The position numbers and the translations under genes were made by a program. 31,331 bases of DNA from CAG-390 sp045543615 (lineage in GTDB: Bacteria > Bacillota > Clostridia > Oscillospirales > CAG-272). Positions 1 through 8,491 of this stretch are shown here, piece after piece; position 1 is the first letter of the stretch, and each line of letters opens with the position of its first letter. Where the stretch lies: assembly GCA_045543615.1 (NCBI GenBank), contig JAZPXL010000004.1:1-31331 (forward strand), given 5' to 3'. The notes beneath the pieces are model-generated. The model was not told the origin of the DNA. It did no database searches and saw only the letters and a list, made by a program, of their open reading frames with translations.

Positions 1-42
1 CAACTCCTTGGCTCACAGAACGACATGGCTACGATCCGACTT
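1..42. other. Untrimmed MGI/BGISEQ sequencing adapter (artefact)
   Basis: Read on the minus strand, these 42 bases begin AAGTCGGATCGTAGCCATGT and match, as I remember it, the whole reverse-read adapter of the MGI/BGISEQ (DNBSEQ) platform. The match ends exactly where the pepF reading frame stops making sense. This is library sequence left on the end of the contig. Genomic sequence starts at 43. Confidence 0.95.
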
Positions 43-1375
43 GGATATACGCGCGCTTCTTGGGGTCTGTTTCGGTCTTAAGGAGGTACTTGGTGAGAAG
101 AACCTCGTTTACCGTCGAAGCGACCGCGGCTACCATAATTCTGTAGTCGTGGTTAACGTAGTCCTGCGCCTCGGACGAGAAGTAGGAATGCATTGCGTGA
201 CCGAGCTCGTGCGCAAGGGTGAACGCATCGTCAAGCGTGTCGGTGTAGTTGAGCATTACGAAGGGGTGGACACCGAAGATGCCTGCCGAGAATGCGCCTG
301 AGCTCTTACCACGGTTCTCGTAAACGTCAATCCATTTGTTTGCAAACGCCTCGTCAAGAAGCTCGGCATATCTCTCGCCAAGAGGAGCAAGTGCCGCCTT
401 AACAAGAGTCTGTGCGCTTTCGTAGGGCAGAGGCTCTGCAACACCCTCAACCATAGGAACATAAAGGTCGAACATATCCACAGTCTCCTTGCCCATAACA
501 CGTGCACGAAGAGCGAGATATTTCTTCATAGAGGGCAGAGAGGAGTGGATGGCCTCGATGAGAGAATCATAAACAGTAGTCGGAACGTTGCCCGATGAGA
601 GTGACGCCTCAATTGCCGATGCATATCCCCTTGTTTTTGCAACAAAGCAATCGTATTTAACACTACCTGCGTATGTTGCGGCTATTGTGTTGATATACTT
701 CTTATAAGTGCCAAAGAAGGTGTTGAATGCGCTCTCACGAATACTGCGATTGGGTGACTCACGATAGACACCGAAATTGCCTGCGCTGAGAGGGAGAGGC
801 TTGCCATCCTCGCCTGTGATGGTCGGGAACTCAAGGTCAGCGTTTGTGAGCATATCGTAGGTGTTGGAGGGCGAGGATGCCGCATCCATCATTGAGGCGA
901 GAATACCCTCGGTCTTCTCGTCAAGAATATGATCTGCCGAGCGAAGCAGATTGAGGATCATAAAGCGATATTTCGCAAGTCTATCTGTGCTTTCGATGTA
1001 TGAAAGCAGAGTGTCCTTGCCAATCGAAAGAATTTCAGGCTCCAAAAAAGCCACGGACGTGCTGAACTGAACATACAGGAGCATCGCTCTTGAAGCGAGC
1101 TTCTGGTATTCGGGGTCGGTGTTGTCTGCCTCACGGTGAAGAGATGCGTAGCTGTATACCTTCTCCACCTTCTCGGCAACAGCAAATACTGTGTCAAGAC
1201 CGTTTGCAAGAGACTCACAGCTCTCTCCAAGCGTGCCACTTATAGCGGCGAGAGAGGGCAGAGAAGACTCAACATAAGCAAACTCAGTCTCAAAGTCCGC
1301 CTCAGTTGCGTATATATGCGAAAAATCCCACATAAACGCCGTGTCCATATCTTTTCTATCTTTAATTTCGTTCAT
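43..1375 (-). CDS. pepF: Oligoendopeptidase F (M3 family), C-terminus cut by contig edge
   Basis: Cytoplasmic zinc metallopeptidase that cleaves short peptides. The start is an ATG at 1375 preceded by GGAGGT (1381-1386). 444 genomic codons are present, against about 600 in the family. The N-terminal helical domain is followed by the catalytic domain with HELGH at residues 389-393; the third zinc ligand is probably Glu424 in the ASTVNE motif. The frame appears to stop at 29-31, but that codon and the last four residues lie in adapter sequence. The gene is therefore incomplete, not truncated by mutation. It has its own consensus promoter and is divergent from the membrane protein at 1645. Family assignment is secure; the peptide substrates are unknown. 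Confidence 0.93.
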
Positions 1376-1416
1376 ATTGTACCTCCAAAATACAAGTATT
1401 GTAATTACACTTAATA

Positions 1417-1445
1417 ATTATACCACCGGGAAGGACGCTTGTCAA
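1417..1445 (-). promoter_or_regulatory. Consensus sigma-A promoter for pepF
   Basis: On the minus strand TTGACA (1440-1445) is followed by a 17-bp spacer and TATAAT (1417-1422), a perfect match to the housekeeping consensus. It lies about 40 bp before the pepF start. Confidence 0.85.
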
Positions 1446-1538
1446 CCAAAAAAACAGAGGTGCGACAAGGGGTACGACATTTGGCAAGACGTCTTACAAA
1501 CTTATTTGACAAATATCAAATTATTTTGTCGTACACCC

Positions 1539-1567
1539 TTGACAAACACGAAGAAAGATAGTACAAT
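1539..1567 (+). promoter_or_regulatory. Sigma-A promoter for the membrane protein gene
   Basis: TTGACA (1539-1544), 17-bp spacer, TACAAT (1562-1567). It points to the gene starting at 1645 and leaves a leader of about 70 nt. A second TTGACA at 1506-1511 has no matching -10 box. Confidence 0.78.
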
Positions 1568-1644
1568 ATATAGTAAGAAATTCTTGCGGAAACAACAAAA
1601 TATTGGTTTTTTCGATTTTTATAGATTGTTTGAGTGGTGAAGAA

Positions 1645-2184
1645 ATGTCGTACAACCGAAGAACGCTTTCTCCTGACTCTCCATACGCAATAATTGCCGC
1701 ACTACTGCTTTTTGCATCGGCGGCGATGGGTACTGTCGGCTATGTGCTCTCACCCACGCGCAGCGTAGGAGTCATTGATATAATAGTCGGTCTTGCCCTG
1801 CCGACAGTATGCTGTCTTATTATGGGCGTCATCCTTCTTTCAAGAAAAAACAGCCTCATTCCAACGGTATATCCCCTCGTTGGCGTGGTGGTGTATTTCA
1901 TTTACAGCACCCTTGAGGACGAGGTCTGGAAGACGGTAGTTCTCTCAGTGCTCTGCACCGTCTTTGCGCTGGTCTATGCGCTTACGGTAACGGGAACTAT
2001 CAACACCCGTGTACTGCTTATGGGGCTTTGCGCAGCGGCTATTGTCTATCTTATCGTGGTCGAGACGCTGATAATCTCCCCTCCCGATAGCTTTGAGAGC
2101 CTGCTTCCCACACTCTCGGCAACGCTTGTTATGTTCGGGCTTCTCGTTGAGTCAGCAGGAATGCGACGGGGACGACTTTATTGA
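1645..2184 (+). CDS. Hypothetical six-helix membrane protein
   Basis: I do not recognise this 179-residue protein. After a short charged N-terminus (SYNRRTLSPDSPY) it has about six hydrophobic segments: near residues 14-35, 42-66, 70-90, 95-118, 121-145 and 152-172. The loops are very short, leaving little room for a soluble domain. No transport or enzyme motif is visible. The frame is open from a TTG at 1603, but the ATG at 1645 is preferred: GGTGA lies just upstream and the first hydrophobic segment follows naturally. The gene stands alone, with a near-consensus promoter at 1539-1567 and a terminator at 2195. Similar small membrane proteins are common hypotheticals in Clostridia. Confidence 0.75.
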   Translation: MSYNRRTLSPDSPYAIIAALLLFASAAMGTVGYVLSPTRSVGVIDIIVGLALPTVCCLIMGVILLSRKNSLIPTVYPLVGVVVYFIYSTLEDEVWKTVVLSVLCTVFALVYALTVTGTINTRVLLMGLCAAAIVYLIVVETLIISPPDSFESLLPTLSATLVMFGLLVESAGMRRGRLY

Positions 2185-2194
2185 CAAAATACAG

Positions 2195-2234
2195 ACAGGG
2201 GCGTTTTACCTACAAGTGCGCCCCTGTTTTTTGT
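2195..2234 (+). terminator. Rho-independent terminator after the membrane protein gene
   Basis: The 9-bp stem ACAGGGGCG / CGCCCCTGT (2195-2203 and 2219-2227) is followed by a run of T and T-rich sequence. It begins 11 bases after the stop codon. Confidence 0.85.
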
Positions 2235-2276
2235 TGCTTTTTTATGCGCTTGGAAGAAAAAACTTGAACAAAGGTC

Positions 2277-2305
2277 TTGCCAAGAGAGGCTTTTTAGTAT
2301 ATAAT
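2277..2305 (+). promoter_or_regulatory. Promoter for lepA-hemW
   Basis: TTGCCA (2277-2282), 17-bp spacer, TATAAT (2300-2305). The leader of about 50 nt is very AT-rich and contains a self-complementary stretch around 2314-2333. Confidence 0.7.
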
Positions 2306-2360
2306 ATAAGCTGTAATATTATATAATATATTTTGAATTTCGTAAAACAGAGAGTGAAAA

Positions 2361-4172
2361 ATGACAGACAAATCACATATAAGGAATTTTTCAATAATTG
2401 CGCATATCGACCACGGCAAGAGCACGCTTGCGGACCGTATTCTTGAAGAGACGGGAGCTGTTGCAAAGCGTGATATGGAAGAGCAGGTGCTCGACAATAT
2501 GGAGCTTGAGCGTGAGCGAGGAATTACCATAAAGGCGAGAGCAGTAAGGCTTGACTATCACGCAGACAATGGCGAGGACTACGTCTTCAACCTCATCGAC
2601 ACGCCCGGTCACGTTGACTTCAACTACGAGGTCTCCCGTTCCCTCAACGCCTGCGAGGGCGCACTTTTGGTTGTGGACGCAACACAGGGAATTGAAGCGC
2701 AGACACTTGCAAACGCATATCTTGCAGTTGATGCAGGACTTGAAATTGTACCTGTAATCAACAAAATCGACCTTCCCTCTGCCGATATTGAGCGTTGCAG
2801 AAACGAGGTCGAGGAAATAATCGGCATACCTGCCGAGGGTTGCCCTGCAGTATCGGCAAAAATGGGACTCAACATCCACGATGTCCTTGAGGCAGTTGTT
2901 CGTGACGTACCCCCACCCGAGGGAGATGTCGATGCTCCACTTCGTGCGCTGATTTTTGACTCGTATTATGACTCATATCTCGGAGTTGTGGTTTATATTC
3001 GTGTGATGGACGGTTGCCTCAGAAGTGGCGACACTATCACTCTTATGAGTACAGGTGCTCAGTTTGAGGTCACAGCCGTTGGCTCGATGGAGGCGTTTGG
3101 ACTTTCAAAGCGAGAGACGCTCTCCGTGGGTGAGGTCGGATATATCACGGCATCCATCAAAAATGTGGCAGACACAAGAGTTGGTGACACAGTAACGCTT
3201 GCGTCCCGTCCTGCAAAGGAAGCTCTGCCGGGCTTTAAGACCGTTCAGCCGATGGTATTTGCAGGTATTTATCCTGAGGACGGCGCACGCTATCAGGATC
3301 TGCGTGAGTCGCTCGAAAAGCTTCAGCTTAACGATGCGGCACTTACCTTTGAGCCTGAAACCTCAACAGCTCTCGGCTTTGGTTTCAGATGTGGATTTCT
3401 CGGACTTCTCCATATGGAGATCATCGAGGAGAGACTTGAGAGGGAGTTTAATCTCGATCTCATCACAACAGCACCAAGCGTTATATACGAGGTTAAGCTT
3501 AAGACGGGCGAGACGGTGAGAATTGACAACCCCACCTCATACCCACAGCCCGATGAGATAGATGTTGCCTATGAGCCGATAGTCAAGGCAAGCATTATCA
3601 CGCCAAGCGAGTATGTCGGTGGACTGATGGATCTCTGCCAGGATAGGCGAGGCATATTCAAGGATATGAAATACCTTGATAATACCCGTGTTGAGCTTCA
3701 TTATGAGCTGCCACTCAACGAAATTATATACAATTTCTTTGATGCGCTCAAGAGCCGTTCAAGAGGCTATGCATCGCTCGACTACGAATTTTACGAATAC
3801 AGAGCTTCAAAGCTATGCAGACTCGACATACTGCTCAACGGCGAGCAGGTGGATGCGCTTTCATTCATCGTTCACGAGGAAAAGGCGTATGCAAGAGCAC
3901 GCAAGATAGCCGAAAGGCTTAAGGAAAATATCCCACGCCAGCTCTTTGAGATCCCGATTCAAGCGGCAATAGGCTCAAGAATCATCGCAAGAGAGACGGT
4001 AAAGGCTCTGCGCAAGGACGTGCTTGCAAAGTGCTACGGTGGAGATATAACGAGAAAGAAGAAGCTGCTTGAAAAGCAGAAAGAGGGCAAGAAGAAGATG
4101 CGCAAGCTCGGCTCGGTACAGGTATCGCCCGAGGCGTTTATGGCAGTTCTTAAGCTCGGAGATGACAACTGA
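2361..4172 (+). CDS. lepA: Elongation factor 4 (LepA), ribosome-associated GTPase
   Basis: LepA is a translational GTPase that binds the ribosome and back-translocates or remodels stalled complexes. The protein has 603 residues, the usual length. The G domain shows AHIDHGKST (14-22), DTPGH (80-84) and NKID (134-137). Domains II and III, the EF-G-like domain V and the LepA-specific C-terminal domain follow. The basic run DITRKKKLLEKQKEGKKKMR near the C-terminus is the typical LepA tail. The ATG at 2361 gives the standard N-terminus; the ribosome site GAGAGTG is weak. hemW starts 16 bases after the stop, an arrangement also seen in Bacillus. Confidence 0.97.
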   Translation: MTDKSHIRNFSIIAHIDHGKSTLADRILEETGAVAKRDMEEQVLDNMELERERGITIKARAVRLDYHADNGEDYVFNLIDTPGHVDFNYEVSRSLNACEGALLVVDATQGIEAQTLANAYLAVDAGLEIVPVINKIDLPSADIERCRNEVEEIIGIPAEGCPAVSAKMGLNIHDVLEAVVRDVPPPEGDVDAPLRALIFDSYYDSYLGVVVYIRVMDGCLRSGDTITLMSTGAQFEVTAVGSMEAFGLSKRETLSVGEVGYITASIKNVADTRVGDTVTLASRPAKEALPGFKTVQPMVFAGIYPEDGARYQDLRESLEKLQLNDAALTFEPETSTALGFGFRCGFLGLLHMEIIEERLEREFNLDLITTAPSVIYEVKLKTGETVRIDNPTSYPQPDEIDVAYEPIVKASIITPSEYVGGLMDLCQDRRGIFKDMKYLDNTRVELHYELPLNEIIYNFFDALKSRSRGYASLDYEFYEYRASKLCRLDILLNGEQVDALSFIVHEEKAYARARKIAERLKENIPRQLFEIPIQAAIGSRIIARETVKALRKDVLAKCYGGDITRKKKLLEKQKEGKKKMRKLGSVQVSPEAFMAVLKLGDDN

Positions 4173-4188
4173 TAGAGGAGATAAGCTA

Positions 4189-5355
4189 ATGTTTGGAAAA
4201 AAGAGAAAACCACTTGGCCTGTATATTCATATTCCGTTTTGCAAAAGCAAATGCAATTATTGCGACTTTTGCTCCTTTGTACCACCCTCAGGAAATGTAA
4301 TTGATCACTACATCGACGCTCTTTTGCTTCAAATGGAGGATATGAGAGGGGAATGCAAGAATTATGAGATAGATTCCATCTATATCGGTGGTGGTACGCC
4401 CACATATCTTGATATCAAGAAGCTGTCGCATATCATTGAATTTGCATACAGCAATTTCAAGGTCAGACGTGACGGAGAGTTTACGGTTGAGTGCAATCCT
4501 GCGACTGCCGACGCCGCATTCCTTCGCAAGCTGCGTCGCCTTGGCGTCAACCGACTCAGCATCGGTGCGCAGAGTGCGATCCCCGAGGAGCTGAGACTTC
4601 TCGGCAGAACTCACAGCTATGAGGATTTTGTCAGATGCTTTGAGGATGCACGTGCTGCCGGCTTTGACAATATCAGCGTTGACATTATGTACGGCATTCC
4701 CGGACAGACCGAGGAGAGCTTCTCGCAGACGCTCTCGCTCATAACTGCACTTGAGCCGGATCACATCTCGCTCTATGCGCTTAAGATTGAGGACGGCACA
4801 CCATTTGGAAAAATGCGTGATAAGCTGGTGCTTCCGGGCGAGGAGGCTGAATATAATATGTATATGTCAGCAGTTGAGTACCTTGCCGCAAGAGGCTTTG
4901 AGAGATATGAGATATCCAACTTCTGCAAGGAGGGTATGGCATCTCTGCACAACCTCAAATATTGGCATTGTGACGAGTATCTCGGACTTGGTGCATCGGC
5001 ACATTCATATTTCGGTGGCGAGAGAATTGCTACAACGAGAACTGTCCGTGACTATATAGACGGTATGGAGATAATCGGAACTGATATCGACATCATCGAG
5101 TCACGTGAGAAGATCACGTCAAAGGAATGTATGGAGGAGTATGTAATGCTCGCTATGCGACTTGCCGAAGGCGTGGACTTAGAGCTGTTTTATGAACGCT
5201 TTGGCGTGGATTTCAGAGAGACTTATGGAGCGAGACTTGACGAATTTGTTCCCGATGGCTTTGTCGAGAAGGACGAGGACGGTTATCGCTTCACTTCAAA
5301 GGGACTGTTTGTCTCAAATTTCATACTCTCGACCGTACTCGACCTTGACGAGTAA
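4189..5355 (+). CDS. hemW: Radical SAM heme chaperone HemW
   Basis: HemW is a cytoplasmic radical SAM protein related to HemN that binds heme and delivers it to target proteins; it is often misnamed coproporphyrinogen III oxidase. The 388-residue protein opens with HIPFCKSKCNYCDF, giving the CX3CX2C cluster ligands Cys18, Cys22 and Cys25. Cys28 sits one position away from the fourth cysteine of HemN, so HemW is the better name. GGGTPT and the HemN C-terminal region follow. The frame extends upstream into lepA, but the ATG at 4189 has GAGGAG (4175-4180) at a good distance and gives the family N-terminus. It is co-transcribed with lepA. No heme synthesis genes are in the window. Confidence 0.93.
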   Translation: MFGKKRKPLGLYIHIPFCKSKCNYCDFCSFVPPSGNVIDHYIDALLLQMEDMRGECKNYEIDSIYIGGGTPTYLDIKKLSHIIEFAYSNFKVRRDGEFTVECNPATADAAFLRKLRRLGVNRLSIGAQSAIPEELRLLGRTHSYEDFVRCFEDARAAGFDNISVDIMYGIPGQTEESFSQTLSLITALEPDHISLYALKIEDGTPFGKMRDKLVLPGEEAEYNMYMSAVEYLAARGFERYEISNFCKEGMASLHNLKYWHCDEYLGLGASAHSYFGGERIATTRTVRDYIDGMEIIGTDIDIIESREKITSKECMEEYVMLAMRLAEGVDLELFYERFGVDFRETYGARLDEFVPDGFVEKDEDGYRFTSKGLFVSNFILSTVLDLDE

Positions 5356-5375
5356 GCAATTTGTCATTTTTACCA

Positions 5376-5404
5376 TTGACAAAAGCATAATAATAAGGTA
5401 CAAT
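5376..5404 (+). promoter_or_regulatory. Promoter for the DUF1292 gene
   Basis: TTGACA (5376-5381), 17-bp spacer, TACAAT (5399-5404), starting 20 bases after the hemW stop. The transcript may continue through the structured RNA to the terminator at 6011. Confidence 0.8.
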
Positions 5405-5446
5405 AATAGTACATAAACTGAAATAACGAAAGACGAGGACATAAAA

Positions 5447-5767
5447 ATGGACGAAAACAAGAACATTCCCGGTACAGAGCCCGAAGAGAGCGAAATTGAG
5501 GTAGTAACTCTTCTTGACGAGGACGACAACGAAATTCGCTTTGAGCTTATCGGTGGCTACACCGAGAATGAAGTGCAGTATTATGCACTCATTCCCGAGG
5601 GAAGTGCTGATGAGGACGGCGGTTTTTCCGAGTACATCATTCTCAAGGCTGTCGTTGATGCTGAGGGCAACGAGGATCTTGTAGAGATCGAGGATGACGC
5701 TGAGTTTGAGCGCATCGCTGCTGTGTTCGATGACGCCTTCAACGCAGAATTCGATTACGACGAATAA
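5447..5767 (+). CDS. DUF1292 domain protein (YrzB-like)
   Basis: A 106-residue, strongly acidic protein. Residues 18-80 carry the DUF1292 pattern: VVTLLDEDDNEIRFELI, then a YYALIP-type strand, then EYIILKAV and LVEIEDDAEFERI. The domain is found across Firmicutes and its biochemical role is not established. In many Clostridia it sits beside alaS, ireB and ruvX; here it stands alone after hemW. The start ATG at 5447 is preceded by GAGG (5435-5438). It has its own promoter. No terminator follows the stop codon directly; the next one is at 6011. Confidence 0.88.
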   Translation: MDENKNIPGTEPEESEIEVVTLLDEDDNEIRFELIGGYTENEVQYYALIPEGSADEDGGFSEYIILKAVVDAEGNEDLVEIEDDAEFERIAAVFDDAFNAEFDYDE

Positions 5768-5800
5768 TCGGGTAAGAAAGAATAATTCTCCTGCTTAGTT

Positions 5801-6010
5801 TGTGCTTAGCCGTATTAGTGGAACCGACATATAGATTTAGGGATCCGAATGGATGCTCGGCGGCTGTTTTGCAGACCTCCTCGCCTACCCCTCGATTGAC
5901 TTGTCTCGACGGGTTTGCGGGATGTTGGGAGTAGTGATGCCAAAGATAGGAGCCCACCTTGCTCGGCAGGGTTTCCGACGACGGTTACACGGCTCGGCGG
6001 GGGTATATAT
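5801..6010 (+). ncRNA. Candidate structured RNA, possibly 6S-like
   Basis: There is no credible ORF here, the GC content is higher than in neighbouring spacers, and the sequence pairs with itself over a long range. GTGGAACCG (5818-5826) pairs with CGGTTACAC (5982-5990) with one mismatch, and GCC (5809-5811) extends this with GGC (5991-5993). Internal hairpins include ATCC-GAAT-GGAT (5843-5854) and ACCC..TCGA / TCGA..GGGT (about 5886-5915). The region ends at a strong plus-strand terminator. A closed long stem around an open interior, roughly 200 nt, resembles 6S RNA, but I cannot confirm the family. It lacks the conserved cores of SRP RNA, RNase P RNA and tmRNA. No clear promoter of its own is visible. 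Confidence 0.5.
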
Positions 6011-6046
6011 AAAAGCGAGGTCACGCGCGTGACCTCGCTTTTCTTT
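6011..6046 (+). terminator. Perfect-palindrome bidirectional terminator
   Basis: AAAAGCGAGGTCACGC followed at once by its exact reverse complement (6011-6042). On the plus strand it is followed by CTTTTT, making it an efficient terminator for the structured RNA. It can also serve the convergent glycosidase gene, which stops at 6047. Confidence 0.88.
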
Positions 6047-7729
6047 TTATATATGCTCCAGAATCAGCCTGTCAACTGCAGCTCTGAGCCGTAGCATACT
6101 GTCGCTTTTGTTGATGCATTTCGAGAACACGATCCCATCGCCCGTTTCCTCTTTTACAATACCCTCAATAAGAGAGAGGACGGCGTCTCTTCCAACAAGT
6201 GACTCGGCGAGATAGAGCGCACGCATATCCTCAAGCCCCTCACGGAAATGATTGATGCGAACCGACTCAAGTGCAGTTCCGTCAGCGGCAGGATAAACGC
6301 TGAAAGCATCTCCCGAGGGCGAGAAGTAATTGCCCGTTGTGTCCGAGTACGGATTGATTGCATCACAAGAATGCTGATTGTTGTAGAAATTGTAGCCCCA
6401 TTGGAGAAAGCCTGCGATGCGATAACGATAGAACTGAACGCCGATATATCGACATCTCGCACCAGTCATCGCAAAATATCGGTTGCTGACACCGACATTC
6501 TGACTGCAACAATAATAAGTCCAAAGCCCACCTCGCCCCTCTTTTTCGTACACCTCAAGGAAAGGCTCAATGCGACTTGTCGATGGAATGGGCGTGCTTA
6601 CCGCCCCACTGAGATAAAAATCAATATTTGAAAGCGCATCAGTTATGGTGTAGCCATCAAGCAGGTCGGCTACAATGGCTCTTGCTGCAAGGTAACCTTC
6701 AAGATGAGCGTCCTTTGGCTCATCGGAAATGTGAAAAATGCAACGCCCATCAATGCCCCTCGCCTTAAGATAAGATAGAAGAGATGGAATAAAGGTGCGC
6801 AGAAAATCTGTGTATTCCTCACCCGTGGCATCGCTCTCCCAACCAAATATACGTCTCTCGCCCAAAGGAGTTTTGGCAATAATCTTTGGTGCGTGCGACG
6901 CTCCCCATTGTGTAAATAGATGCGAGATCTCGTATTTTTTGATGCCTACTCGCTCACACATATCAATAAAACGGTCAAGAAGAGAAAAGTCAAAGGAATA
7001 CTTACCGTTCTCGTCAAGCCTTACACCAACAAGCTGAGCTGTCAGCCTCTCGCCACCGACGGCTGTGTCAAGTGGTGGGGTGAATATGGGTGTCAGGATG
7101 GTGTTGTTGCCACATTTTACATACGTGCGAAGAAAATTCTCGACAATTTCAAAATGCCTGTCCGAGAATACAGGGACGTTGTAATATGACGCAAGACAAT
7201 CGTAATGAAACCATTGTGTGACGGAAAAATCAATATCGGGCAGAGCGACGTCAATAAGACAAAGAGTCAGCGAAAGCTTGTACTCGTCCTCGCCGTCAAA
7301 CAGACGGAGCGTGATGTCATTCTCTCCCACACCAAGCGTTGCGAGGCTCTCGTCAATGACAAACAATGCACTTCTTGATTGACCACGCACACAGACAAGC
7401 TTGCCATCCATCTGGAGAGGGGAGAGTAGATCGGGAAAAAGTCCCGGCTCTGTGCGTAAATAATCATCATCGCACCGTCCCGGATAACAGGGCATATTTG
7501 ACGGGACGAGATCTACGGTGCGCACAAAACAGGCATCTCTCTCCACTCCCTCGACGGAAAAAGACAAAAAACGGCGATGTGCAGCCTCATCCGAGGTCTC
7601 CCTCAGCACAAGCTGAAAGGAGAAAACGCCGTTTTTGTAAATATATCCATAGTTGATGACGGAAAGAGACGACAGGGAAGTGTCAAGAAAAACCTTTTCG
7701 AGAGAAGAAACGATCTTTGCTTCAAGCAT
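6047..7729 (-). CDS. GH123/DUF4091-type glycoside hydrolase
   Basis: A 560-residue protein of the GH123 / DUF4091 type, whose characterised members are beta-N-acetylgalactosaminidases using substrate-assisted catalysis. A beta-rich N-terminal region (about 1-170) precedes a TIM-barrel-like catalytic domain. It contains HISDEP with Asp336-Glu337, the expected catalytic pair. The C-terminal part has GFLQWGYNFY and a helical REGLEDMRALY segment typical of DUF4091. No signal peptide is visible, so it probably acts inside the cell on imported sugars. ATG at 7729 with AGGGAGGG (7737-7744). It lies 37 bp after a HAD phosphatase gene and is probably in the operon of the ArsR-type regulator. GalNAc specificity is an inference from the family. 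Confidence 0.78.
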   Translation of the reverse strand: MLEAKIVSSLEKVFLDTSLSSLSVINYGYIYKNGVFSFQLVLRETSDEAAHRRFLSFSVEGVERDACFVRTVDLVPSNMPCYPGRCDDDYLRTEPGLFPDLLSPLQMDGKLVCVRGQSRSALFVIDESLATLGVGENDITLRLFDGEDEYKLSLTLCLIDVALPDIDFSVTQWFHYDCLASYYNVPVFSDRHFEIVENFLRTYVKCGNNTILTPIFTPPLDTAVGGERLTAQLVGVRLDENGKYSFDFSLLDRFIDMCERVGIKKYEISHLFTQWGASHAPKIIAKTPLGERRIFGWESDATGEEYTDFLRTFIPSLLSYLKARGIDGRCIFHISDEPKDAHLEGYLAARAIVADLLDGYTITDALSNIDFYLSGAVSTPIPSTSRIEPFLEVYEKEGRGGLWTYYCCSQNVGVSNRYFAMTGARCRYIGVQFYRYRIAGFLQWGYNFYNNQHSCDAINPYSDTTGNYFSPSGDAFSVYPAADGTALESVRINHFREGLEDMRALYLAESLVGRDAVLSLIEGIVKEETGDGIVFSKCINKSDSMLRLRAAVDRLILEHI

Positions 7730-7766
7730 AAAAATACCCTCCCTGACAAAAAATCAATAAAATATC

Positions 7767-8441
7767 TTACTCAAAAACCCTGCAAAGCTCGTCTGCGCTG
7801 TCTACAATTAGTGTAGCTCCTGCAGAAATAAGCTCATCGTGGCTTCTGTAACCCCAGCCGACAGCGACAACGCCCGTCTTTGCAGCAAGTGCGGCACAGA
7901 CGTCAGGCTCGCTGTCACCAATCATAAAGGTCTCGGAGCTTTCAAATCCGAGAGTGCGACAAATCGAAAGCAACGCCTCAGGGTCGGGCTTCCTCGGCTG
8001 ACCGTCCACGTCACCCCTAATGAGAGAGAAAAACTCATCACCAAATGCGGCAAGCACCAGATTTACCGTGAAAATGTTCGGCTTGTTTGAAAAAACCGCA
8101 AGCGTGTATCCACGAGAGTGGAGAGTACGAACAGCATCATATAGGCCGGGATAGACATCGCTTTGGCTACGCAGATAAAGCTCGCCGTAAATCTCGTCAT
8201 AACGAGCGTGGAAACGGTCGACCATCTCATCGTCTCCCTGAAGGTTGGGGGGAAGAACTCGACGGCAGAGCATCCTCGCGCCGTTTCCGACAGCCTTGCG
8301 TACCTCGTCCATATTCCGTGTAGGAAGAGAAAACTCTTCAAGAGTGCGATTTATTGACTCGGTCAGAATGGGCATTGTGTCGCAAAGCGTGCCGTCAAGA
8401 TCGAAGATAAGAAGTGGTTTGCGTGTTGTGTTTTCGTTCAT
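7767..8441 (-). CDS. HAD-family hydrolase, phosphoglycolate phosphatase-like
   Basis: A 224-residue haloacid-dehalogenase phosphatase. Motif I is FDLDGTLCD (residues 13-21) with both catalytic aspartates. A helical cap domain follows. Motif II is VFSNKP, the motif III lysine is in PRKPDPEAL, and motif IV is MIGDSEPDV. The layout is that of Gph/PgmB-type enzymes, which act on phosphoglycolate or sugar phosphates; the substrate cannot be fixed from sequence. ATG at 8441 is preceded by AAGGAAGT. It sits between the ArsR-type regulator (50 bp) and the GH123 glycosidase (37 bp), so a role in sugar phosphate metabolism is plausible but unproven. Confidence 0.85.
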   Translation of the reverse strand: MNENTTRKPLLIFDLDGTLCDTMPILTESINRTLEEFSLPTRNMDEVRKAVGNGARMLCRRVLPPNLQGDDEMVDRFHARYDEIYGELYLRSQSDVYPGLYDAVRTLHSRGYTLAVFSNKPNIFTVNLVLAAFGDEFFSLIRGDVDGQPRKPDPEALLSICRTLGFESSETFMIGDSEPDVCAALAAKTGVVAVGWGYRSHDELISAGATLIVDSADELCRVFE

Positions 8442-8491
8442 TTTACTTCCTTATATATAGAGGACGGATAAAATATCAGATTATGTAACGC

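Noticed and set aside
29..43. Premature stop making pepF a truncated protein or pseudogene
   Set aside because: The stop codon lies in adapter sequence; the genomic part of the gene is intact up to the contig edge.
5801..6010. SRP RNA, RNase P RNA or tmRNA
   Set aside because: The conserved cores (GGAAGGAAGCAGC of SRP, GAGGAAAGTC of RNase P, a tRNA-like CCA end of tmRNA) are absent on both strands.
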